In this document: in pieces, positions 8,604 to 16,954 of the stretch | Position numbering within the stretch: the stretch's first letter is position 1 | Layout of the letters: each line of letters begins with the position of its first letter | Program-made: the position numbers and the translations under genes | The notes under the pieces: generated by a model | Seen by the model: the letters and a program-made list of their open reading frames with translations, nothing else | Told to the model about the DNA's origin: nothing | Databases searched by the model: none | Source of the DNA: Candidatus Hatepunaea meridiana | GTDB lineage: Bacteria > Electryoneota > AABM5-125-24 > Hatepunaeales > Hatepunaeaceae | NCBI GenBank assembly: GCA_030765125.1 | Contig: JAVCDD010000257.1 | Location: forward strand, 1 to 49,304 | Length of the DNA: 49,304 nucleotides | Direction: 5' to 3'

Positions 8604-9173
8604 CTATAATAAAGGTGTTATCGCCTCAACAAAGACTTCCTTTGGACGGTAACCCACGTAATGATCGCGAACATTTCCCTTACGATCGATTATAAATGTA
8701 AACGGAATACCGCCCTGTTCATCTTTTGGTAAATATGACTGATATTTACTGTGGGTTTCCTTATCAGCTATTACAATCGGATAATTGATCGGTATCTTGT
8801 CCTTTATGAATTTCTTTACAACATCCACTCCACCCCGGTCAACTGATACTCCTAATACGATCAGCCCTTTTTCAGCATATTCCTTCGCAAGCTCGTTGAA
8901 GTGCGGGATCTCCTGTACACAAGGTGGACACCAGGTAGCCCAGAAATCCAGGATTATGACCTTACCTTTGTAATCGGAAAGTTTGATCATTTTTCCTTCC
9001 AGTTCGCGAAGCAGAAAATCAGCCGCTTTTTGGTAGGAAGCTTTTGCCTCAGACGCAACTGCTTTCGATATTTTCGCCGGTGTATCTGTTTTCGCTTTTT
9101 CGCTGCAACCAAGGTAAAAGGGTATGCTAAACGATAAAACTAATGCAATTACAATAACGTTTTTAAGTTTCAT
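8604..9173 (-). CDS. TlpA-family thiol-disulfide oxidoreductase, lipoprotein
   Basis: 189 residues with a lipoprotein signal ending in YLGC (Cys23), a 35-residue linker, then a TlpA/ResA-type thioredoxin fold. The active site is WCPPC at 81-85 and the cis-Pro is in GGIPFTF near 157. Such proteins are membrane-anchored periplasmic thiol reductants that receive electrons from DsbD/CcdA and often serve cytochrome c maturation or repair of oxidised envelope proteins. It follows the thioredoxin gene by 13 nt, and its ribosome site (AAGGAG) overlaps that gene's stop codon. It closes a dsbD-trx-tlpA set, so reduction by DsbD is a reasonable inference. The specific client is unknown. Confidence 0.9.
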   Translation of the reverse strand: MKLKNVIVIALVLSFSIPFYLGCSEKAKTDTPAKISKAVASEAKASYQKAADFLLRELEGKMIKLSDYKGKVIILDFWATWCPPCVQEIPHFNELAKEYAEKGLIVLGVSVDRGGVDVVKKFIKDKIPINYPIVIADKETHSKYQSYLPKDEQGGIPFTFIIDRKGNVRDHYVGYRPKEVFVEAITPLL

Positions 9174-9186
9174 TTTCTTTAACTCC

Positions 9187-9516
9187 TTATTCGGATAAAT
9201 ATTGATCTATTTTTTCTTCGATTTTACTTTTGGGCAACAGTCCGATTACGGATTCCTTTACGATACCGTCGCGGAAGAATAACAATTGAGGTACGCTGGT
9301 TATTCCGAATCTCAACCCTGTTTGCGGGGATACTCCTATGTCAACCTCGCAAACCTTAATTTTATCGCCGTATTCGGTAGCAATATTCTCCATTACAGGA
9401 TGCAGTTTCTTGCATGGTCCGCACCACTCCGCTCCGAAGTCAACCAGAGTCAGACGGTCGGAATCGATTACTTCATTATCGAATTCTGTATCACCGATTT
9501 TAATCATTGATGGCAT
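9187..9516 (-). CDS. Thioredoxin
   Basis: 109 residues, usual for a cytoplasmic thioredoxin, with no signal peptide. The active site WCGPC is at 31-35 and the cis-Pro follows the SVPQLLFF strand (Pro76). The start at 9516 is supported by GGAGG 4 nt upstream. It lies between dsbD and the tlpA-like gene on the same strand. In that position it is the expected cytoplasmic electron donor to DsbD, which passes electrons across the membrane to TlpA. Whether it is the cell's only thioredoxin cannot be judged from this window. Confidence 0.92.
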   Translation of the reverse strand: MPSMIKIGDTEFDNEVIDSDRLTLVDFGAEWCGPCKKLHPVMENIATEYGDKIKVCEVDIGVSPQTGLRFGITSVPQLLFFRDGIVKESVIGLLPKSKIEEKIDQYLSE

Positions 9517-9553
9517 TTTGCCTCCGTTTGTTTTGTTTAATTGGATTGTTTGA

Positions 9554-9661
9554 AGAGTTCAGAGTCCGGAGTTCAGAGTTCAACCTTTAGGTTGGAGACG
9601 CCCAACACTCTAAAGTGCGAACTCTGAACTTAAGACAGTCTGAAGGTTGGACTTTGAACTA
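9554..9661. repeat. TTCAGAGT-class palindromic element
   Basis: Left half GAGTTCAGAGTTC with core AACCTTTAGGTT. Right half has core ACACTCTAAAGTGCG and outer arm GAACTCTGAACTT, followed by a further degenerate copy. It fills the dsbD-trx gap. It belongs to the family also seen at 8378-8467, 13599-13782, 21709-21846 and 30389-30481. Confidence 0.75.
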
Positions 9662-11461
9662 TTATTTCAACCGCTCTAATAACGGCATCACCTGCTCAAC
9701 GGTTCGGAAAGCTTCAAAGCGAGCCAATTCTTCGCCATCGGATGATATGAACAATACCGTTGGTAACCCCTTGACATTATATCTTGCCCATATTGCCTTG
9801 ATATCATCCGTTATTTTCGATCCGTCAATTTTCAGCGGTATGAATGAATTGTTAATTATGTTATACACCTCCGGAGCCGAAAATGTTTGATGATCCAGCT
9901 CCTTGCACGCTGCACACCAATCAGCCCAGAAGTCAATCATCACGACTTTACCTGTTTCATTGGACATATTAAAGGCTTTCACCTCGTCATCCCACATCCA
10001 GTTTACCTTATATTCACCCTTAATTGATGCGGTTTTGGGAGGATTCAACGTTCCCGCTACAGAAGAACCTGCGCCGCCTGACAGTTTAATCCCTTCCATC
10101 CTTGCTATTCCTAAAAGCACATAGAATCCGCCAATAATGAGAACAAAGAACGCTATCCCTCGACCTACTTTTGCGCCTAAGTCAGCGCCTGAATCAAGCC
10201 TGCTGAAAGCTCCGAAGAAACCGGCAAGCATCAGTAATCCTAATCCGACTAATAAAGTAAAAACGTTATCTGTAATTAGAGACTTACCGAAATAGAACGC
10301 TGCCGCTATTAAAATGATCCCGAAAACATATTTGACCTTCTCCATCCAGCCACCGGCTTTGGGAAGTGCAGTAACCGCTCCGGCAAAAGTTCCGATCACA
10401 ATAAACAGCAGACCTAATCCGCAGGCAAAGACAAATAGATATAGGAAGCCTAAAAACAGATTGCCGGATGATGACACCCAGCTTAGTAATGCCACCAGAA
10501 CCGGTCCGACACACGGCGCAGCCACCAATCCAGTCGTCCCCCCTACAAGTAGAGCGCCGATGTAACCCGTTCGTTTGCCTGAAGCCAATTTTGATTGGAA
10601 ACCTGCCGGAAGCGAAAGCTCAAACGCTCCCATCATCCCCGCTCCCATCACCAGGAAGACAACCGTTACAAAGCCGATCACCCAGGGATTCTGAGTGCTT
10701 AAACCGAAGACACCTCCGGATGCTGCGGCAATAACGCCTAAAATGGAGTAAACCAACGCCAGACCAAGCACAAATACTAATGATAACGATAATCCTTTTA
10801 ACCGGCTTCCACCTGAATGAGCGCCGATGAAAGCTATGGTTATCGGTATAACCGGATAAACGCAGGGCGTGAAACTGAGCAGCACACCTCCAACAAAAAT
10901 CCAGATCAACGCCAGGAAAGAACCGCGTTCGAGCGCTCGCTTGACTCGTTCCTCTATTGTTAATCTAGATTCATCACTACTATCACCGACAATAAGCATC
11001 GCTGAGTAGTTCCTCTCTACAGGAGGAGTGCAAAAGATTGGTTCGGCTTCCGAACATATCTGATAGCCGACGGTTCCCTTTAATTCAATCTGCTCATTTG
11101 GTTTGAAATCACCGGAAATGGTAACAGGCAGGTTTATTTCAATCAATCCGCGATAAACCGTATCTCCTTCATATTCGACTCCCGGAGGAAATACAGGATT
11201 GCCCCATAAGACGCCGTTTATTGTATCCGGTTGGACGAAGAAGAATCCCATATCTTGGCTGGTGATATGTACTGCTTCCGGCAGTCCAATCTCAATAGTG
11301 AGTTTGCCCTCAATCCCAATGGAAAGCGTTTCAGGTTCTACTATCGTTCTGAGTGCCACATCGGCTTCAGGATCGAAATCAATCTGCGCCGGTAACGTGG
11401 AAACATAAAGAAGCGCGAGCCCAATAATAACAAGCCCGCGCTGAAAGAGGTATTTTCTCAT
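9662..11461 (-). CDS. dsbD: Thiol:disulfide interchange protein DsbD (CcdA-type transmembrane reductase)
   Basis: 599 residues with the full three-part layout. There is a signal peptide and a periplasmic N-terminal domain with its Cys pair (Cys136 and Cys144, YQICSEAEPIFCTPP). The multi-pass core has Cys200 (FTPCVYPVIP) and Cys317 (AAPCVGPVLV). The C-terminal thioredoxin domain has WCAAC (Cys516/Cys519) and cis-Pro in GLPTVLF. It carries electrons from cytoplasmic thioredoxin to periplasmic thiol proteins. The next two genes encode a thioredoxin and a TlpA-like lipoprotein, giving donor, conduit and acceptor side by side. The tonB genes lie upstream on the same strand across a palindromic gap, so co-transcription with them is possible but unproven. 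All catalytic cysteines are present. Confidence 0.95.
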   Translation of the reverse strand: MRKYLFQRGLVIIGLALLYVSTLPAQIDFDPEADVALRTIVEPETLSIGIEGKLTIEIGLPEAVHITSQDMGFFFVQPDTINGVLWGNPVFPPGVEYEGDTVYRGLIEINLPVTISGDFKPNEQIELKGTVGYQICSEAEPIFCTPPVERNYSAMLIVGDSSDESRLTIEERVKRALERGSFLALIWIFVGGVLLSFTPCVYPVIPITIAFIGAHSGGSRLKGLSLSLVFVLGLALVYSILGVIAAASGGVFGLSTQNPWVIGFVTVVFLVMGAGMMGAFELSLPAGFQSKLASGKRTGYIGALLVGGTTGLVAAPCVGPVLVALLSWVSSSGNLFLGFLYLFVFACGLGLLFIVIGTFAGAVTALPKAGGWMEKVKYVFGIILIAAAFYFGKSLITDNVFTLLVGLGLLMLAGFFGAFSRLDSGADLGAKVGRGIAFFVLIIGGFYVLLGIARMEGIKLSGGAGSSVAGTLNPPKTASIKGEYKVNWMWDDEVKAFNMSNETGKVVMIDFWADWCAACKELDHQTFSAPEVYNIINNSFIPLKIDGSKITDDIKAIWARYNVKGLPTVLFISSDGEELARFEAFRTVEQVMPLLERLK

Positions 11462-11486
11462 TTTATGATTAACCAGAATCTAAATG

Positions 11487-11610
11487 ATTTTTTTTAATTG
11501 TTTAATTGTTTGATTGCTTGATTGTTACAGTTTACTACAAATTATAAAAATATAGCGATAAAACAATCTAACAATTTAACAATTAAAAAATTAAACAATT
11601 AAAAAAAATT
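11487..11610. repeat. Hairpin with arms of 8-nt tandem units (TTGTTTAA type)
   Basis: The left arm has units TTGTTTAA, TTGTTTGA, TTGCTTGA. The right arm, about 60 nt away, has AACAATCT, AACAATTT, AACAATTA in tandem. Together they form a long inverted repeat filling the tonB-dsbD gap. The unit is unrelated in sequence to those at other loci. Confidence 0.75.
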
Positions 11611-12264
11611 TTAATTATAAGTAAAACGAATTGGCTGTTGCATTTGAACAGAAACCGGCTTATCTCGCTGCATACCGGGTGTAAACGTCATAGCTTTCAT
11701 CACTTTAACACCAGCTTCACCAAATCCGAGGCCGGGTGGTTTTTCCTGAATGATTTTAACGTTCTTTGTTTTTCCCTCTTTGTCAACTACAAAACCAATC
11801 AACACCTTGCCGGAAACACCGGCTTCACTTGCCATTTTGGGAAAAAGGTTATGTTTGATGATGTAATTCGCAATTCGTTGCTGACCGCCAACTAACTGCG
11901 GCGGGTTTTCCACCTTGAAGAAGGGAACTATTTCCTCTTCAATCGCTGGTGGTGGTGGCGGTGGCGCGATTGAGGGATCAAAGAAATCCACATCGGGAAT
12001 ATCAATATCATCGGCAGGATCAATGTCCGGATCCTCAACGGGGATAGTCGGTTTGCGAGGGACCTCGATCTTCTTTACAGTACGAGTGATAGGTATGTCC
12101 TCTACCTCGATAGGTGGAGCCTCCAAAGCCCGCAATGTAATATCCGTCTCGAACTTCTTGAAGATTACCATCATCAGGATTATCAACGATAACGATGCTA
12201 TTGCTGATGTTTCAAGTACACGACGGTACTGGAACTTGAGGTCGAATTCGGGGTTTTTATGCAT
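11611..12264 (-). CDS. TonB-family energy transducer (copy 1)
   Basis: 217 residues. There is one N-terminal membrane anchor (SAIASLSLIILMMVIF), an acidic and Pro-rich periplasmic span including APPPPPPAIEEE, and a C-terminal TonB domain (GVSGKVLIGFVVDKEGKTKN ... MKAMTFTPGMQRDKPV). TonB couples the proton gradient harvested by ExbB/ExbD to outer-membrane receptors. It lies downstream of exbB-exbD-exbD and a second tonB on the same strand, so it is probably part of that unit. It and copy 2 share order and motifs throughout, so they are a tandem duplication. No ribosome site is evident before the ATG. Confidence 0.88.
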   Translation of the reverse strand: MHKNPEFDLKFQYRRVLETSAIASLSLIILMMVIFKKFETDITLRALEAPPIEVEDIPITRTVKKIEVPRKPTIPVEDPDIDPADDIDIPDVDFFDPSIAPPPPPPAIEEEIVPFFKVENPPQLVGGQQRIANYIIKHNLFPKMASEAGVSGKVLIGFVVDKEGKTKNVKIIQEKPPGLGFGEAGVKVMKAMTFTPGMQRDKPVSVQMQQPIRFTYN

Positions 12265-12296
12265 TGGTATAATCTTGTTTTATTACAAGGTTTTAA

Positions 12297-12357
12297 TTAA
12301 ATATTGCTATATTGCTGTATTGTTATATTGCTGAGCAATATAGCAATATAACAATTC
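12297..12357. repeat. Hairpin with arms of 8-nt tandem units (ATATTGCT type)
   Basis: ATATTGCT repeated about four times, a 4-nt centre (GAGC), then AGCAATAT-type units in reverse complement. It fills the gap between the two tonB genes. Its stem reaches the stop region of tonB copy 2 and may attenuate the distal genes. Confidence 0.8.
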
Positions 12358-13006
12358 ATTCAAGTGCAAACTTTATCGGCTGCTTCATTGACACTTCAAC
12401 ACGTTTATCGCGCTGCATTCCCGGTTTGAATTTCATAGCCTTCATAGCCTTTACACCTGCTTCACCGAATCCAAAATTCGGAGGTCGTTCATCAATTATA
12501 TAAACATCCCTGGTGTTGCCTTCTTTATCAACGATAAACCCGATTATCACTATTCCGGTAACACCTGTTATACGAGCAAGCTCAGGATAAAGATTATGCT
12601 TGTTGATATATTCCGCAATAGCGCTTGGACCACCTATTAATTGAGGTTGGATTTCGACTAATTCAAATCTAACCGGTTTCTCATCCGGTGGCGGTGGTAT
12701 TTCAATTGCCGTATAAACGAACTCATCCGTGTCATCAATCAGAATATCCGACTCTAAGGGGGCTTCCAGATCATCTACAGGCAAAATAGGCTTAGGCGGC
12801 GCTTCCACCTTTCTTATTACCTTTGTCACCGGAGGAATATCCACTATCTCGATAGCAGGCGCTTCGACAGCTTTGAAATTAGCAGCAATGTCGAACTTTT
12901 TAAAGACCATCAACAGAGCGATTACAATCACCAAAGCGAGAGCCGCTGAAAGTTCAAGATTTCGTTTGTACTGGTGCTTGAGGTCGAACTTGAGGTTTTT
13001 TTGCAT
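12356..13006 (-). CDS. TonB-family energy transducer (copy 2)
   Basis: 216 residues with the same plan as copy 1. There is a membrane segment near residues 17-36 (LSAALALVIVIALLMVF), a Pro/acidic linker (EIPPPPDEKP), and a TonB C-terminal domain (GVTGIVIIGFIVDKEGNTRD ... MKAMKFKPGMQRDKRV). AAGGAG lies 8 nt before the start. It directly follows the two exbD genes. Two adjacent TonB proteins with different linkers suggest that each serves a different receptor set or ExbD partner. That is inference from gene order only. Confidence 0.88.
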   Translation of the reverse strand: MQKNLKFDLKHQYKRNLELSAALALVIVIALLMVFKKFDIAANFKAVEAPAIEIVDIPPVTKVIRKVEAPPKPILPVDDLEAPLESDILIDDTDEFVYTAIEIPPPPDEKPVRFELVEIQPQLIGGPSAIAEYINKHNLYPELARITGVTGIVIIGFIVDKEGNTRDVYIIDERPPNFGFGEAGVKAMKAMKFKPGMQRDKRVEVSMKQPIKFALE

Positions 13007-13116
13007 TGTGAGGCTCCTTATAGCTTAATGTAGAAAACTGAGGTAATAACATTGAATAGTTATTAGAAACATCCAGTGATACTACCTTATTTATGCACCA
13101 TATTTCATGAGGGTTT

Positions 13117-13539
13117 CTATCCCCCACCCCCCTTAAATCGCGTAGCATAACTAACTCTAACTGCATACGCATCGCGTAATTGTTCCTGGATATCGGTCAC
13201 CAGTCCCATCTTGGCTGCCTTGTCTATCTTAAGCGATACGATCAGGCGGTTGTCCTCGTCGAGGCGTTCGCGGATGATCTTGGATATTTGGCTTAAGTTC
13301 GTCATTGATACTAACTTGTCATCCACGGTAATGGTTCCCTTCTCATCTGCCCAGATATATGCCAGGTGACGCTTTGACTCTATCTTCTTAGTTTGATACG
13401 CTGCCGGGGTTATCAGCGGGATACCTTGTGTCTTCTTGATAACCGTGGTTACCATAAAGAAAAACAGGAGTAGAAAGATAATATCAGGCAAAGATGCCGT
13501 CGGGATTCCCTGTTCTAATTTGCTCTTCTTCTTGAACAT
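13117..13539 (-). CDS. ExbD/TolR-family biopolymer transport protein (second copy)
   Basis: 140 residues. A short cytoplasmic tail is followed by one membrane helix with the conserved proton-path Asp (LPDIIFLLLFFFMVTT, Asp19) and a periplasmic ExbD domain. ExbD works with ExbB as the proton-driven motor for TonB. AGGAAT lies 6 nt before the ATG. It is separated from the first exbD by a 243-nt palindrome-rich gap. The linker ITPAAYQTKKIESKRHLAYI differs strongly from that of the other copy, consistent with different partners. The tail ends in a Gly run (RFKGGGG). Confidence 0.9.
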   Translation of the reverse strand: MFKKKSKLEQGIPTASLPDIIFLLLFFFMVTTVIKKTQGIPLITPAAYQTKKIESKRHLAYIWADEKGTITVDDKLVSMTNLSQISKIIRERLDEDNRLIVSLKIDKAAKMGLVTDIQEQLRDAYAVRVSYATRFKGGGG

Positions 13540-13598
13540 ATATATTCCTAATAAGTGATACGGAAACTCGGTTGAAGTTGTAGGTGCATTGGATTACG

Positions 13599-13782
13599 AA
13601 GTTTAGAGTCCACGCTTTAGCGTGTCTTATACTTGTTGCCGTCAGGTTCTATTTCTATTGAAAATAACCGTTCAGAGTGCGCGCTTCAGCGCGTAAAATC
13701 TTTAGAATGAGGGGTATAACTAACACGCGCTGAAGCGCGCACTCTGAACTTTATTTCAGCCTGAAGACTGGACTCTAAACTT
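13599..13782. repeat. TTCAGAGT/TTTAGAGT-class nested palindrome between the exbD genes
   Basis: The outer arms are AGTTTAGAGTCCACGC and its near complement GACTCTAAACTT. The inner pair is GTTCAGAGTGCGCGCTTCAG and CTGAAGCGCGCACTCTGAAC. Inner cores are themselves palindromic (CACGCTTTAGCGTG; GCGCTTCAGCGC). Changes in the cores keep pairing. Confidence 0.8.
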
Positions 13783-14205
13783 CTATTTATCCGGTTCAGC
13801 GATAGAAATCTTGGTAGCACCCGCTTCCTTGACCAAGTCCAGAATCGTAATATAACGGTCATATTCCGTCTCGCGATCGGTCTTGATGGAGACTATAAGT
13901 TTGGGTTTGCCTTCCGAGTAACCGCGTTCCATAAGACGTGTTTCAAGCAATTCCCTAAGTTGGATATCTTCCTCTATTGGCTTGCCATCGAACAGAACAT
14001 CCCCTGAAGCATTAACTATTATCTTAGCGATGTTCTTAGGGTTGATCTTGACCTCACCACCACGCTCCGGAAGCACCATTGGGATGCCTTTATCCATATC
14101 CATCGTCGTGGTTACGAGGAAGAATATCAACAGCAGGAATGCAATATCCGCCATAGAAGACGTAGGAATCTCACTTGACCGCTTTTTCTTTTTTTCAAGT
14201 AACAC
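13783..14205 (-). CDS. ExbD/TolR-family biopolymer transport protein (first copy)
   Basis: 140 residues with a single membrane helix that includes the conserved Asp20 (SSMADIAFLLLIFFLVTT) and the periplasmic domain with the ERGGEVKI and LIVSIKTDRETEY segments. It is proton-motor partner to the ExbB encoded 12 nt upstream. The start is a GTG at 14205, because no ATG gives the Lys-rich cytoplasmic tail and the helix. No clear ribosome site is seen, so coupling to exbB translation is likely. Confidence 0.9.
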   Translation of the reverse strand: MLLEKKKKRSSEIPTSSMADIAFLLLIFFLVTTTMDMDKGIPMVLPERGGEVKINPKNIAKIIVNASGDVLFDGKPIEEDIQLRELLETRLMERGYSEGKPKLIVSIKTDRETEYDRYITILDLVKEAGATKISIAEPDK

Positions 14206-14217
14206 TATAGCGCTCGA

Positions 14218-14829
14218 TTATACTTTATCGTTCTCGACCAGCATATCGACGAATTCCTGGGTCGATTCTTCCATATCCGCCATAATCTTGTCGATGCGTG
14301 ATACGAAATAATTATGGAAGAACTGGATAATGATTGCCACGACCAGACCGAACATAGTAGTCAGCAATGCTTCCGATATACCACCAGCTACCAGTGAAGG
14401 TGAAATATCATTAGCCTGGGCAATGGAGTCGAAAGCGCCAACCATACCGCTTACTGTACCCAGGAAACCAAGCATAGGCGCCAGGGACGTTACAGTCGCC
14501 AGCCAGACCAGATTACGTTCGAGGAACGCCATCTCGATAGTGCCGGAAGTCATAATTCCCTTCTCGACGTGCTCGATACCGCGTTCAATGCGCGTCAGAC
14601 CTGATTGTATTACATTTGCAATTGGACCCCTTGTATTGGAACATATCTCAATTGCTTTTTCAGCGCCGCCTGCAGTGAAAGCTTCGCGAATCTGCTGGGT
14701 AAATTTACGAGTATTTATGGTCGCACGCGTTAACGTCCAGAAACGCTCCAGAGCAAACATCAGCCCTACGACCAGGAAAAACAGGATCGGCCACATAAAG
14801 GGACCACCCTTGACGAAATAATCAACCAT
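14218..14829 (-). CDS. ExbB/TolQ/MotA-family proton channel protein
   Basis: 203 residues with three membrane helices (WPILFFLVVGLMFAL; LAPMLGFLGTVSGMVGAF; ALLTTMFGLVVAIIIQ). It also has the family hallmark GTVxGM followed by the 'GGISEALLTTMFGLVVA' block. It forms the pentameric proton channel that powers TonB (or Tol) with ExbD. It is the first gene of the block exbB-exbD-exbD-tonB-tonB, so assignment to the TonB rather than the Tol system rests on those neighbours. A promoter should lie in 14830-14940; none was recognised with confidence. Confidence 0.92.
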   Translation of the reverse strand: MVDYFVKGGPFMWPILFFLVVGLMFALERFWTLTRATINTRKFTQQIREAFTAGGAEKAIEICSNTRGPIANVIQSGLTRIERGIEHVEKGIMTSGTIEMAFLERNLVWLATVTSLAPMLGFLGTVSGMVGAFDSIAQANDISPSLVAGGISEALLTTMFGLVVAIIIQFFHNYFVSRIDKIMADMEESTQEFVDMLVENDKV

Positions 14830-14940
14830 TTTGAACCACTTTTATTATTGTTATTATTTTCTATTAATTTATAAAAACTTGAAAGCCCTGTCAACCTTTT
14901 TGGTTCTTCGTTAAATCGTATGAGTAATTTCATTGTAAAA

Positions 14941-15050
14941 TAGGCTATAGGCTTTGGGCTTTTGGCTTTAGACTTTGGTTACAAGAAAATTTCTGAACTA
15001 ACTTGCGCTCCAAATGCCTAAAGCCCAAAGCCCAAAGCCTATAGCCCACT
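14941..15050. repeat. Hairpin with arms of 7-nt tandem units (GGCTTTG type)
   Basis: The left arm reads as 7-nt units GGCTATA, GGCTTTG, GGCTTTT, GGCTTTA. The right arm is CCTAAAG, CCCAAAG, CCCAAAG, CCTATAG. It lies between the protease stop and exbB. The same unit family recurs at 23036-23185 and 24571-24778. Confidence 0.8.
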
Positions 15051-15051
15051 T

Positions 15052-16668
15052 TCATTGCCACACCGACGCAACCTCGTGTGCCTCGTCAAATAGCTCCCGT
15101 GCCCTGACAACGGTTGGATCTGCTTCAGTGCGAATAATATAGAAATACTCGCGTTTGCTCCATAGCAGTTGCGCCATTTCAGCCTTGATTTGACTCTTCA
15201 GATAGTCACTGTCCTTTTCTAATAGATCAGGCGGGTATTCAAAGTCCTCTTCTTTAGTGAATACCAATAAATCCTGAAGATCGTCATCCGTTACTTCATA
15301 TTTATGATGAAAATAGTCGAAATCCTTACCTGTAGCCTGGAATTTCGGCGCCATCTTAGCTTGTGCAAACTCGAACAATGAACGTTTACTGAGCAATCTT
15401 GCCGTTGCACCCGTAATCTTTCGCTCTTCAACTTTAACATCAGGTTCGATTCCCAGTGAAGCATAAACAGTTCGTCCACCTAAGGTAGTATAGGCTTCAC
15501 GGGTGCTGTCTGCCATTAGTGAGTCAGGGTCTTTGTAGCGGACGGCGTAATACTCGGCTCTGCCTTTGTCATAAGGACGTTGTATCAAGCGTCCTAATGG
15601 TGTATACCAATGAGCGGTTGAAATCCTGATGACGCCGCCGTCCCTTAATGGAAATGGTCTTTGCACCAATCCCTTGCCGAAGCTCTTGCTTCCAACAATA
15701 AGCCCTCTATCAAGGTCTTGAATAGCGCCGGCAACGATCTCTGAAGCCGAAGCGCTGCCACCGTTTATCAGCACGATTAGATCAAACAGTTTATGCGTGG
15801 CGTAATCCGTTGATCTGTAGGTGCTGTCCCGACCATGCCCGCGGCTAACTTGGGATACTATTGCGTATCCGCCAGGAATGAAAACATCCGCCACCGAAAC
15901 CGCTTGTGAAAGACGACCACCCTGGTTGTTGCGTAGATCGAAAACAAGCTTAGTCATACCGGCAGCTTCGAGCTTATTCAGCGCTTCTGTCAATTCCTCT
16001 GTAGTGGTCTTGGTAAACTGGTTTAATAAAACATATCCCGTCTTCTCATCCAGCATAAAACTCGAAGTGATAGAATAGATGGGGATCTTAGCCCTGACAA
16101 TGGTGAAATCCAGAGGTTCAGAAACGCCTTCGCGCAGGATTTTTATCTTTACAGTTGTGCCCTTTGGTCCACGCAGTTTCTTAAAGACTTCATCGTTGGT
16201 GATGCCAAAAGCGCTTACACCGTCAATCTCGATAATCTTATCCCCTGAGCGAATTCCGAGCCGTTCGGACGGTGTCCCTACGATGGGCGCTATGACGGTG
16301 ATGAGTTCATTCTGTATCACGAAGGAAATTCCGATGCCTTCAAATTCACCAACATCCCTTTCCTTAACACGTTCTTGTTCTTTAGCAGGAATATATATTG
16401 AATGGGGATCCAATCGTTTCAACATACCTTCGATAGCGCCCTCAGTCAGCACCTTCAGATCGGGCTTCTCAATGTAGACGGTATTGATGAGGTTCATCAC
16501 GGCTGCAAGCTTTTTCGACTCGGAGAGAACCGTACCGGCAGCGGTTACGAAATGGGTTGTAAACCAGACCCCTGCTACTATAAATACTAAGATTAGTATA
16601 TACTTGTAGCTGATCCGAGTTTTTTTAATACTTTTATTGTTGTTTTCAGAATTGTCTTTTATTTGCAT
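15052..16668 (-). CDS. S41-family C-terminal processing peptidase (CtpA/Prc type)
   Basis: 538 residues. An N-terminal membrane anchor (YILILVFIVAGVWF) is followed by the S41 N-terminal helical part, a PDZ domain at about 105-190 (GIGISFVIQN ... IRSGDKIIEIDG), and the protease core with LVFDLRNNQGG. The catalytic pair is Ser307 in NGGSASASE and Lys332 in SFGKGLVQ, 25 residues apart as in the D1-processing protease. It cleaves envelope proteins from their C-terminal ends in the periplasm. The roughly 150-residue tail after the core is longer than in minimal CtpA and is unassigned. It has no close operon partner; repeats flank it on both sides. Confidence 0.93.
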   Translation of the reverse strand: MQIKDNSENNNKSIKKTRISYKYILILVFIVAGVWFTTHFVTAAGTVLSESKKLAAVMNLINTVYIEKPDLKVLTEGAIEGMLKRLDPHSIYIPAKEQERVKERDVGEFEGIGISFVIQNELITVIAPIVGTPSERLGIRSGDKIIEIDGVSAFGITNDEVFKKLRGPKGTTVKIKILREGVSEPLDFTIVRAKIPIYSITSSFMLDEKTGYVLLNQFTKTTTEELTEALNKLEAAGMTKLVFDLRNNQGGRLSQAVSVADVFIPGGYAIVSQVSRGHGRDSTYRSTDYATHKLFDLIVLINGGSASASEIVAGAIQDLDRGLIVGSKSFGKGLVQRPFPLRDGGVIRISTAHWYTPLGRLIQRPYDKGRAEYYAVRYKDPDSLMADSTREAYTTLGGRTVYASLGIEPDVKVEERKITGATARLLSKRSLFEFAQAKMAPKFQATGKDFDYFHHKYEVTDDDLQDLLVFTKEEDFEYPPDLLEKDSDYLKSQIKAEMAQLLWSKREYFYIIRTEADPTVVRARELFDEAHEVASVWQ

Positions 16669-16689
16669 AGAATAGCCGTTTATTGAATT

Positions 16690-16762
16690 TTTTTACCTCA
16701 GAGCACGCAGAGAGCTCAGAGTAATCTTCTCTGTTGTCTCTGCGATCTCTGCGATGAAAGTT
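16690..16762. repeat. Hairpin with arms of 9-nt tandem units (CTCTGCGAT type)
   Basis: Left arm CAGAGCACG, CAGAGAGCT; right arm CTCTGTTGT, CTCTGCGAT, CTCTGCGAT. This is a widely distributed intergenic repeat type, here upstream of the protease gene. A related single arm is at about 6640-6668. Confidence 0.7.
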
Positions 16763-16912
16763 CTTAATGCTGACACGCGACAGGAGTGTTGCATCTAATG
16801 AATGTTAAATTATAATCAATTATCACACCATTGTCAACTTGATAGCGGATGTTTGATCACCTGCTTTCAACCTGCCATAGGTATTATGAAAGATAAACCG
16901 TAGAAATGCTCA
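16763..16912. other. Intergenic stretch, probable protease promoter side
   Basis: AT-rich apart from a CGCGACAGGAGTGTTGC fragment at about 16776-16792. That fragment resembles the GACAGGAGTGTC half of the palindrome at 23099-23157. No gene or clear promoter was seen. Confidence 0.35.
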
Positions 16913-16913
16913 T

Positions 16914-16943
16914 AAAAAAGGGAGTGATCACGAAATCACTCCC
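16914..16943 (-). terminator. Intrinsic terminator of the beta-helix protein gene
   Basis: On the minus strand it is a perfect 9-bp stem GGGAGTGAT-TTCGTG-ATCACTCCC followed at once by TTTTTT. It lies 120 nt past the stop at 17064, in the right orientation to end that transcript. Confidence 0.85.
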
Positions 16944-16954
16944 TGCATAAATAG

